A DNA stretch of 7,909 nt from Gammaproteobacteria bacterium (GTDB lineage Bacteria; Pseudomonadota; Gammaproteobacteria; GCA-001735895). Positions 1 through 6,178 of this stretch are shown piece after piece. The DNA lies in assembly GCA_029882955.1 (NCBI GenBank), contig JAOUJX010000182.1, positions 1 through 7,909 of the forward strand, written 5' to 3'. The number at the start of each line of letters is the position of its first letter. Position 1 is the stretch's first letter. The notes below the pieces were generated by a model, which was given only the letters and a program-made list of their open reading frames with translations, was not told where the DNA came from and ran no database searches. Position numbers and translations under genes: made by a program.

Positions 1-1260
1 CTAGTGGTGGATCGCTCCTATTTTTACCAGTTATTCAACGAGATGCGTGAACTGCAGCAACACTTGAAAGAGACTGCTGGGATTGACCAGAAGGAAGTGA
101 AGTTATTACGCGCTTTCACCTATCGATTAAGTGAAGCAATTTCCGGTCTGGGGAGAACCTCGAATGAGCTCCAGGAAGGTGTGATGAAAATGCGAATGTT
201 ACCTGTTTCCCATCTTTTTAATCGTTATCCACGACTGGTGCATGACTTGACCAGCAAGCTGGAAAAAAAGGTTAACCTCATATTAAGCGGTGAAGAAACA
301 GAACTTGACAGAATGATAGTTGAGGAATTATCAGATCCGTTAATTCATATCATCCGTAACTCAATTGATCATGGTATAGAGAGCCCTGAAGAGCGTGGAA
401 AAACTGGAAAGCCTGAAGAGGGCAAACTGATACTGGAAGCCTTTCAGGAAAGTAACCATATTGTAATTCAGGTGACTGATGATGGTCGCGGCCTTAATCC
501 TGAAAAAATCAAGACTAAAGCAGTCAATAATGGACTCTATACTGAGGATGAGGTTGAACGTTTGAACGAACGCGAAGTGTTTAATCTTATTCTCATGCCT
601 GGATTTTCCACTGCTGATCAGATTACCGGTACCTCCGGCCGGGGTGTCGGTATGGATGTGGTTAAGAAGAATATCGAGAAGCTTAACGGCACTCTTGATA
701 TCGATAGCAAACAGGGCAAAGGCACACAGATGCGCCTCAAAATACCGTTAACTCTGGCGATTATTCATGCACTGATGGTGAGAGTCGGCAGTGACATGTT
801 TACCATTCCGCTCGCTAATGTGGACGAAACTGTACGAATCAGCCAGGACGATACCTCCCTGGTCGAAGGCGTTGAAGTTATCTACCTTCGCGGTGTTGCG
901 CTGCCGGTTTTCCGGTTATCGAATCTGTTCAAGGTTTCTGCGGATAAAGATTTAGAAAAATCATTTGTTGTGATCGTCAACACAGATGGTCAGAGAATCG
1001 GCTTTGTTGTCGATGAATTAATAGGTCAGGAAGAAGTGGTTATCAAGCCACTGGAAGATTATGTTCAGGAGAGGAGCGGATTCTCTGGAGCAACGGTAAT
1101 AGGTGATGGTCGTATTTCACTCATTCTTGATATCTATGAGCTGGTGAAAATGACGACCAGGCGGCAGAGCACTCGCCAGAAAAAGCAGGCGGAAATGTTG
1201 AAGATGGCAAAGCCCAAATTAACTGATAGTCCAGGAGTGGAAAGTGATCGTCTGCATTAA
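1..1260 (+). CDS. cheA: Chemotaxis-type histidine kinase CheA, C-terminal part (5' end cut by window edge)
   Basis: CheA kinases autophosphorylate on an N-terminal Hpt histidine and pass the phosphate to CheY/CheB-type receivers, docked under chemoreceptors through a CheW-like domain. The reading frame is open from base 1, so the GTG codons at 4 and 7 are probably internal and the Hpt domain lies upstream. Visible in order: the end of the dimerisation helices with the CheA-typical stretch MKMRMLP (about 187-207); the ATPase N box with NSIDHGIE (Asn codon 358-360); the G1 box DDGRGL (478-495); the F box PGFSTA (598-615); the G2 box GTSGRGVGMDVV (about 628-660); then a CheW-like P5 domain from about 750 to 1145. 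All ATP-binding boxes are intact, so the kinase should be active. After P5 comes a basic tail of about 35 residues, rich in Arg, Lys and Gln, longer than the usual CheA end. It is followed 48 bases later by a CheB-like gene. Family assignment is near certain; the input signal is unknown. Confidence 0.96.
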   Translation, partial: LVVDRSYFYQLFNEMRELQQHLKETAGIDQKEVKLLRAFTYRLSEAISGLGRTSNELQEGVMKMRMLPVSHLFNRYPRLVHDLTSKLEKKVNLILSGEETELDRMIVEELSDPLIHIIRNSIDHGIESPEERGKTGKPEEGKLILEAFQESNHIVIQVTDDGRGLNPEKIKTKAVNNGLYTEDEVERLNEREVFNLILMPGFSTADQITGTSGRGVGMDVVKKNIEKLNGTLDIDSKQGKGTQMRLKIPLTLAIIHALMVRVGSDMFTIPLANVDETVRISQDDTSLVEGVEVIYLRGVALPVFRLSNLFKVSADKDLEKSFVVIVNTDGQRIGFVVDELIGQEEVVIKPLEDYVQERSGFSGATVIGDGRISLILDIYELVKMTTRRQSTRQKKQAEMLKMAKPKLTDSPGVESDRLH

Positions 1261-1297
1261 CAGGCTGGGAAGTCACAACAGCCATTTAGTAATAGTT

Positions 1298-1302
1298 AAG
1301 GA
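1298..1302 (+). promoter_or_regulatory. Ribosome binding site of the CheB-like gene
   Basis: AAGGA lies six bases before the ATG at 1309. It fixes this start, which also puts the conserved receiver aspartates at residues 11 and 12, as expected. Confidence 0.75.
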
Positions 1303-1308
1303 TTAGTT

Positions 1309-2358
1309 ATGTCTGACAAGATTAAAGTTCTGATCGTCGATGACGCTTCCTTCATGGTTAGGGCGCTGACAGATATTCTTCAATCTGACTCTGATATTGA
1401 AGTTGTCGGCAGTGCTAAAAACGGGCAGGAGGCCCTTGAAAAAATAGAAAAGATGAAGCCTGATGTCGTTACGCTTGATGTGGACATGCCGGTGATGGAT
1501 GGGATAAGAGCAGTGCGTCATATTATGATCAATGAGCCAGTGCCCATTGTCATGCTAAGTTCGCTTTTTAATCATGGTGATATCACTTTCGAGGCATTAC
1601 GCCTGGGTGTAGTAGATTTCCTGCCCAAGCCTTCAGGCGCTATATCTCTGGATATACATGAACAAGGTTATAAGATTATAGACCGCGTAAAAATTGCCGC
1701 TGCAGAGCATATTGAAAATGTGCGTAGGGTAAAACTGAATAGAGTTGATGTCGGAGAGAATTTATCCGAAGCTTACGGCTATAAAGACCTGGATTATATC
1801 GTTGCGATGGGCACCACACTGGGCGGGCCCAATACAATCATTCGGTTAATGTCTCAGCTGTCTCCTCAGTTACCCGCTGCTGTTGTTGTTATTCAGGAAA
1901 TCGAGACAAAAATATTACCTGAATTCGTTAATGAGTTTAACAAATATACACTCTGGAAAGTAGAAGCCGGAACCGATGGGAAAATTATTGAACCAGGCTG
2001 TTGTTATATATGCTCCTATAACGATCCGATGACTATTCAGGTGAATCAGGCTCAGGAAGGCATTCTTAAATCTAGCGCGAATACTGCGAAACCTCTCGAT
2101 GCCCTGTTTTCGTCAGCGTCACAGGCTTTCGAACAAAATGCAATCGGCGTTCTGTTGACAGGCGTAGGGGCAGAAGGTGAAGAGGGGTTTCAGGAAATAA
2201 AATCAAGGTCAGGAACTACTATAGCTCAAAAAACAGACACCTGTGTCTATCCTAACCTGACGCAATGTGCAATCGAAAGTGGTTTAGTGGATATAGTTGG
2301 TGATGTAGAAGAGTTAAGTATTCAAATAGAAGAAGCGATCGGATCCCCCAGAGTATGA
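1309..2358 (+). CDS. CheB-like response regulator: intact receiver plus degenerate methylesterase domain
   Basis: The 349-residue protein has the CheB layout. The receiver (about 1-115) has acidic residues D11/D12, phosphoacceptor D57 in TLDVDMPVMDG, S84 and K107 in PKPSG, so phosphorylation by the upstream CheA is plausible. A linker leads to a CheB effector domain (about 162-345). Active CheB removes methyl groups from receptor glutamates using a Ser-His-Asp triad. Here the nucleophile motif GASTGG reads GTTLGG (Thr170 for Ser), the QHM motif reads QEI (Glu197 for His), and LTGMGxDG reads LTGVGAEG (Glu289 for Asp). The frame is open and the fold motifs around these sites remain, so it is not a decayed pseudogene. 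I infer a non-catalytic, phosphorylation-controlled scaffold or binding protein, perhaps for the adjacent ParA. A true CheB could be encoded upstream, outside the window. An altered catalytic mechanism cannot be excluded. Confidence 0.9.
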   Translation: MSDKIKVLIVDDASFMVRALTDILQSDSDIEVVGSAKNGQEALEKIEKMKPDVVTLDVDMPVMDGIRAVRHIMINEPVPIVMLSSLFNHGDITFEALRLGVVDFLPKPSGAISLDIHEQGYKIIDRVKIAAAEHIENVRRVKLNRVDVGENLSEAYGYKDLDYIVAMGTTLGGPNTIIRLMSQLSPQLPAAVVVIQEIETKILPEFVNEFNKYTLWKVEAGTDGKIIEPGCCYICSYNDPMTIQVNQAQEGILKSSANTAKPLDALFSSASQAFEQNAIGVLLTGVGAEGEEGFQEIKSRSGTTIAQKTDTCVYPNLTQCAIESGLVDIVGDVEELSIQIEEAIGSPRV

Positions 2359-2455
2359 ATTATTTAATTTATCCCAAAGACGCTATACGCAAAGTAAAGT
2401 CTATATCTGGTCTGGCATTCAGAAAATTCACAGGAAATTTTGAGCGAGATACGAA

Positions 2456-3445
2456 ATGATTATTACCTGTGGCAATTGCCGGGCGAAATATAAGCTTGAT
2501 GATAATGCAGTTCCGAGGAGCGAATTTAGGGTCAGATGTACAAAATGTAATCATGCTTTTCTGGTAAAAAAACCAGCAGCGGATAGTGAGCGTCCACCTC
2601 AATTAAAAAATCAAACCAGAACAGCCGATAGCCAGTCGAGAAAATATGCTGATAACCCAAATTGCAAGGTTATCACTATTTGTAACCAAAAAGGTGGTGT
2701 AGCAAAAACAACGACATGCCTTAACCTGGCCGCCTCGTTGAGGTTGAAAAATAAACGTGTACTAGTGGTGGATTTTGATATTCAGTCTAATCTGACGCTC
2801 TTGCTTGGACACAAAGACGCGCGATCGTTCTTCGATATGATTAATTCCAGTAATGACGCTTTATCCAGTTATCTGGTGAAAACCAAGCATAATTTCTGGT
2901 TGTTACCTTCAAATAGCAAAATGGCATTGTTATCGAAAAAGCACATGCCGAATGAAAATTTTGAATACATGTTGAGGGATAAGCTGCTGGAGGTGAAGTC
3001 AAAATTTGACTACATACTGATCGACACGCCGCCATCTGGTGATTTTTATACTTTGAATGCTTTACTGGCCTCAAATGTAGCGGTTGTTCCAGTGCCATGT
3101 GACTATCTTTCCCTTAATGGTGTGAGTCACATAGAAGGGATGATTAATGTCATCAAAGAAAAGATAGATCACTATATCGACATGCGTGTTCTGGTGACCT
3201 TATTTGAGGCCGATAATACTGTTGGCAAAGTCGTATTGAATAAAATACAAAATAAATACAGGAATAAAGTCTTTAGCACTGTAATTGAAAAAGACCAGAA
3301 AATTCAGGAGTCTCAGATCGTACATTCGCCGACTATCTTTTACGATCAGGAAAGTGTCGCGGCGAAGCAGTATCGACAGCTGGCAAATGAAATTGAAGCC
3401 TTGTTCTCCTCTGCTCCAGTGGCTCAGCCAGAAGTGAGTGGTTAG
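2456..3445 (+). CDS. ParA/MinD-type ATPase with N-terminal MJ0042-type zinc finger
   Basis: This 329-residue protein has two modules. Residues 1-35 hold two CxxC pairs (C5/C8 and C28/C31) in the spacing of MJ0042-type zinc fingers. A polar linker of about 40 residues follows. From about residue 72 comes a ParA fold: deviant Walker A KGGVAKTT (79-86, with both the signature Lys79 and Lys84), VLVVDFDIQSN (Walker A'), and Walker B with D190 in LIDTPPSGD. ParA-family ATPases position cargo by ATP-dependent dimerisation; chemosensory versions (ParC in Vibrio, PpfA in Rhodobacter sphaeroides) place signalling arrays. No parB or origin is visible, and its place right after che genes points to array or protein positioning rather than plasmid partition. 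The ATG at 2456 is preceded by a weak purine-rich site (GAGCGAG, about 2442-2448) and keeps the first cysteine pair. The stop at 3443-3445 abuts the permease gene. The ATPase call is firm; cargo and zinc-finger function are unknown. Confidence 0.92.
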   Translation: MIITCGNCRAKYKLDDNAVPRSEFRVRCTKCNHAFLVKKPAADSERPPQLKNQTRTADSQSRKYADNPNCKVITICNQKGGVAKTTTCLNLAASLRLKNKRVLVVDFDIQSNLTLLLGHKDARSFFDMINSSNDALSSYLVKTKHNFWLLPSNSKMALLSKKHMPNENFEYMLRDKLLEVKSKFDYILIDTPPSGDFYTLNALLASNVAVVPVPCDYLSLNGVSHIEGMINVIKEKIDHYIDMRVLVTLFEADNTVGKVVLNKIQNKYRNKVFSTVIEKDQKIQESQIVHSPTIFYDQESVAAKQYRQLANEIEALFSSAPVAQPEVSG

Positions 3446-3452
3446 AATAATA

Positions 3453-4262
3453 ATGGATCGAGTTAATTTTAAAAAAAGTGATGGGTCGACCGGTTTTGAA
3501 TTTAAAGCAATGATTTTAAGCCGATCTTTCTGGTTGCCTATCTTTTCAGCATTTTTAGCTATCCTTATCTGGGAAATTATTGCTCTATATAGCAATATGG
3601 GTGAACATGTTTTCCCCGGCCCTGTAGCAGTATTGAGTGCTTTCGATGAACTGTTTAGCAATGGGGCTCTTATAAAACATTCGGTAGCAAGCCTTTATCG
3701 GGTAACCGTCGGCTTTTATCTGGCCGCACTGTTGGGGATACCTCTGGGTATTATCCTCGGTTTAAATCGGACGCTCAGTGAAATGGTTGACCCCATCGTT
3801 CAGTTTCTGCGCCCAATCTCTCCGTTGGCCTGGATACCTCTGGCAATGTTATGGTTAGGAATAGGGGATAAACCCGCTATATTTCTAATATTTCTATCCA
3901 GTTTTTTTTCTTTAATCATGGCGACTACAGTAGCGGTTAAATCTATTAACCCTATTTATTTCCAGGTGGCTGCAAATTTCAATTTTAGCCGTTTAGAGCT
4001 TTTAACCAAAGTCATTGTGCCGGCAATTACACCCGATGTGATAACCGCCTTGCGCCTGACGGTTGCTGTGGCCTGGTTAGTGGTGGTTGCAGCCGAAATG
4101 ATTGCCGTACAGTCAGGACTGGGTTATCTCATCCTCGATTCCAGAAATGCACTACGTATGGACTTTGTCATGGTCGGAATGATAGTGATAGGGTGGATCG
4201 GCTTATCTCTCGATTTAATTATGCAAAAATTCAGTCGACTTAAATGGACTGCGTATTCTTAA
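3453..4262 (+). CDS. ABC transporter permease, NitT family (nitrate/sulfonate/bicarbonate type, NrtB/SsuC-like)
   Basis: An inner-membrane permease of 269 residues from this start. About six hydrophobic segments are visible, the first near residues 25-45. The stretch LRPISPLAWIPLAMLWLGIG is typical of NrtB/CmpB/SsuC proteins. The coupling-helix region has FQVAANFNFS followed by VIVPAITPD, where most ABC importers show EAA---G. As I recall them, NrtB/CmpB permeases also lack that glycine, which favours the nitrate/bicarbonate branch over TauC/SsuC. The C-terminal block AAEMIAVQSGLGYLI is also family-typical. Start choice is uncertain: the ATG at 3453 lies 7 bases after the parA stop, while an in-frame GTG at 3438 would overlap parA by 8 bases and add five residues. 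Either way coupling to parA is tight. The ATPase gene follows after 30 bases. Family is secure, substrate is not. Confidence 0.93.
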   Translation: MDRVNFKKSDGSTGFEFKAMILSRSFWLPIFSAFLAILIWEIIALYSNMGEHVFPGPVAVLSAFDELFSNGALIKHSVASLYRVTVGFYLAALLGIPLGIILGLNRTLSEMVDPIVQFLRPISPLAWIPLAMLWLGIGDKPAIFLIFLSSFFSLIMATTVAVKSINPIYFQVAANFNFSRLELLTKVIVPAITPDVITALRLTVAVAWLVVVAAEMIAVQSGLGYLILDSRNALRMDFVMVGMIVIGWIGLSLDLIMQKFSRLKWTAYS

Positions 4263-4292
4263 TCAGTGTACTGAATCGTATCGGGAATCAGA

Positions 4293-5087
4293 ATGAGTTT
4301 TATACAAATCAACAACCTTACCAAGAAACATACAAATAGACGCGGTAGTAAACGTTCACCTGCTGATGTGGCAGCCCCAGGTGAAATGATAACGGTGCTG
4401 GATGATATTAATCTTGAGTTCGAAGAAGGAGAGATGGTCTGTATTCTTGGTCCTTCAGGGTGCGGTAAGTCAACCCTCCTGAGAATAATCGCCGGTTTCG
4501 ATACCGACTATGATGGAGAGATAGTCATTGAAGGAGAAAAGGTCGAAAGTGCAAGTTCTGAACATATTTTTGTATTTCAACAAAACGGTTTGCTTCCCTG
4601 GATGAGTGTTTGGGACAACGTCGAGCTGGGTTTACGAAATGTTGAGGATGTTGAAAAGAAAAATGAACAGATTCAGGAATATATCGACCTGGTCGAACTA
4701 AATGGATTTGAATATAACCTGCCTGCAGAATTGTCAGGCGGTATGCAGCGACGGGCTGAACTGGCACGCGCTCTGGCAGTTAAACCCGATATATTATATC
4801 TGGACGAACCTTTTACCGGTCTGGATTATTTTACCCATCTAAAGATACGCGAAGAAGTTGTAAATATTCATGAGTACATCGGCAAGACCATGATCATGGT
4901 GACGCATTTTATCGAAGATGCACTGGTTATGGCTGACAGGATCGTGATCCTCTCAGAAATGCCAACCTCTGTGAAAATGACCCGAACGCTTGATTTTCCA
5001 CGCCCGCGTAATATTAATACAAATAAGGAAATGGGTGATTTGCGGGATGAAATATTCCTTATGCTTGGAGTTAGTTATGTGGCGTAA
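4293..5087 (+). CDS. ABC transporter ATP-binding protein, NitT family (NrtD/SsuB/TauB-like)
   Basis: The cytoplasmic motor subunit of the importer, 264 residues, with every motif intact: Walker A GPSGCGKST (53-61), Q-loop glutamine 96 in VFQQNGLLPW, signature LSGGMQRR (147-154), Walker B with D171 and E172 in LYLDEPF, and H-loop H205 in MVTHFIEDAL. The LLPW sequence after the Q-loop is typical of the NrtD/SsuB/TauB group. It lacks the extra C-terminal binding domain of cyanobacterial NrtC. One oddity is a basic, low-complexity insert of about 15-20 residues (about 11-31) between the first strand and VLDDINL. The ATG at 4293 follows a GGGA-containing stretch. The gene's last 11 bases overlap the binding-protein gene, implying coupled translation. 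It should energise the permease at 3453-4262. Confidence 0.95.
   Translation: MSFIQINNLTKKHTNRRGSKRSPADVAAPGEMITVLDDINLEFEEGEMVCILGPSGCGKSTLLRIIAGFDTDYDGEIVIEGEKVESASSEHIFVFQQNGLLPWMSVWDNVELGLRNVEDVEKKNEQIQEYIDLVELNGFEYNLPAELSGGMQRRAELARALAVKPDILYLDEPFTGLDYFTHLKIREEVVNIHEYIGKTMIMVTHFIEDALVMADRIVILSEMPTSVKMTRTLDFPRPRNINTNKEMGDLRDEIFLMLGVSYVA
5067..5070 (+). promoter_or_regulatory. Ribosome binding site that sets the binding-protein start
   Basis: GGAG, inside the end of the ATPase gene, lies six bases before the ATG at 5077. It supports this start over an in-frame TTG at 4990 that would add 29 residues with no signal-like character and overlap the ATPase gene by 98 bases. Confidence 0.7.
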
Positions 5088-6132
5088 ATCTATCTCCGCA
5101 TTGCTGTATTTGCCTCCCTATCTGAAAATATTGGCAGGTACGCTGGGTTGGCTGGTTTTTATTTCATTCGTGTATTACCAGATCAGTGTAGAAAGCCCTG
5201 ATCGAAAAATTGTAAAAATGGGCTATATGCCCGTTATCACAAATCTGGCAGCTCCCATCCTTGACCATGTCAGCGAGAATGGTGATGGCATTCGCTACAA
5301 AGCTCTTAAGTTTGCTTCTTTTGCCGAAATGGCAGAATCATTGAGAAACGGGCAGATTGATGTGGCATTCATGATAGCGCCATTGTCTATTGTTCTGCGC
5401 CAGCAGGATGAAGATGTGAAAGTGGTCTATATCGGCAATCGTCACGAAAGTACTATGGTGACCCGGAAAGATTTGAATGTGAAGTCCTTGAGAGACCTGA
5501 TCGGTAAGACTATTGCGGTACCAATGCGCTTCTCTGGTCACAACATTAGTATTCTTAATATTATAGAAGAACAAAATTTGACCGGTAAAATCAAGGTCGT
5601 CGAGATGAACCCACCGGACATGGCCTCCGCGTTATCCGCCGGCGCGTTGGATGCTTATTATGTAGGTGAGCCTTTTGCCGCGCAGACTATTAAAAGCGGC
5701 CATTCAGAAAAGTTCTTTTACGTGGAGGATGTCTGGGACAAATTTATCTGTAATCTCGTTGTGGTTAGAAATGACCTTATTCAACAACAACCGGATATGG
5801 TGCAGGAGATCGTTAGAGGAGCCGTCCGCTCCGGTTTCTGGGCTAGTCAAAATATACCGGAGGCTACGAAGATAGCATCAAAATACTGGAATCAGCCTGT
5901 CGATCTGCTCGAGTATGCTTTTACGACGCCTCAGGATCGAATTCTTTTTGATCAATATATTCCAAAAGAAAGTGAAATGAAGCAGATGGCCGAGATGATG
6001 AAGCAGGTTGGCTTGCTTGAAAATACCGATGTGTCAGGACTTGTTGACGACAGATTTGCACGAGCAGTAAAAGTTGAAGAAGTGATCGATGTTGAGTCAA
6101 TACTGAACACTGACACCTATATGACGAATTGA
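5077..6132 (+). CDS. Membrane-anchored substrate-binding protein of a NitT-family ABC transporter (NrtA/SsuA-like)
   Basis: The 351-residue ligand-binding subunit, expected on the periplasmic face of the inner membrane. Residues 1-17 carry Arg and Lys; residues 18-36 form one hydrophobic helix (ILAGTLGWLVFISFVYYQI). There is no lipobox cysteine and no clear signal-peptidase site, so I read it as an uncleaved anchor. The periplasmic part begins at VKMGYMPVI (46-54), the first strand of the NMT1/SsuA-like fold. GKTIAVPMRFSGHN (143-156) and GALDAYYVGEPFAAQ (189-203) resemble nitrate- and bicarbonate-binding NrtA/CmpA proteins, where the corresponding parts line the ligand pocket and hinge. The gene overlaps the ATPase gene by 11 bases and ends the + strand run; a convergent gene ends 33 bases beyond. 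Candidate ligands are nitrate, bicarbonate or a sulfonate; sequence alone does not decide. A purely sensory role, presenting ligand to a membrane receptor, is also possible. Confidence 0.9.
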   Translation: MWRKSISALLYLPPYLKILAGTLGWLVFISFVYYQISVESPDRKIVKMGYMPVITNLAAPILDHVSENGDGIRYKALKFASFAEMAESLRNGQIDVAFMIAPLSIVLRQQDEDVKVVYIGNRHESTMVTRKDLNVKSLRDLIGKTIAVPMRFSGHNISILNIIEEQNLTGKIKVVEMNPPDMASALSAGALDAYYVGEPFAAQTIKSGHSEKFFYVEDVWDKFICNLVVVRNDLIQQQPDMVQEIVRGAVRSGFWASQNIPEATKIASKYWNQPVDLLEYAFTTPQDRILFDQYIPKESEMKQMAEMMKQVGLLENTDVSGLVDDRFARAVKVEEVIDVESILNTDTYMTN

Positions 6133-6153
6133 TCTAATTCAGAACTTACTTTA

Positions 6154-6178
6154 CCAGGCAGGGATTCAAATAGCCTGG
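6154..6178. terminator. Weak inverted repeat between convergent genes, possible terminator
   Basis: CCAGGC (6154-6159) and GCCTGG (6173-6178) form a six-pair stem with a 13-base loop, right where the two convergent operons meet. Neither strand has a strong T run after the stem, and the right arm lies within the end of the TSUP gene. It may be a weak bidirectional terminator, or chance. Confidence 0.25.

Noticed and set aside
4..9. GTG codons at the left edge as the start of cheA
   Set aside because: The frame is open from base 1, the preceding codon continues a CheA-like sequence, and the Hpt domain that CheA needs would be missing, so the gene most likely continues upstream.
1263..1283. GGCTG...CAGCC inverted repeat between cheA and the CheB-like gene
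   Set aside because: The stem is only five pairs with an 11-base loop and no T run follows, so it does not support a terminator or attenuator.
1303..1521. Antisense open frame of 72 residues opposite the CheB-like gene
   Set aside because: Lies wholly within a strongly supported gene and shows no domain-like sequence. The same reasoning removes the antisense frames at 2369-2602, 2841-3098, 3200-3661, 4525-4767 and 5338-5574, and the + strand frame at 5666-5875.
2359..2455. Possible promoter or hairpin in the 97-base gap before parA
   Set aside because: The gap is AT-rich and contains an A/T-only inverted repeat (AAAATT...AATTTT, about 2423-2441), but I see no convincing -35/-10 pair and cannot support a promoter from sequence alone.
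2762..2773. 12-base match CTAGTGGTGGAT shared with positions 1-12
   Set aside because: Both copies encode Leu-Val-Val-Asp in unrelated protein motifs (CheA and ParA). There is no flanking similarity, so chance is sufficient.
2456..3445. parA as a sign of a plasmid or integrated element
   Set aside because: No parB, centromere-like repeats, replication gene or integrase is visible, and the neighbours are chemosensory and transport genes.
4990..5076. Upstream TTG start for the substrate-binding protein
   Set aside because: The added residues overlap the ATPase gene and look unlike a signal; the ATG at 5077 has a good ribosome site and begins directly before the membrane anchor.
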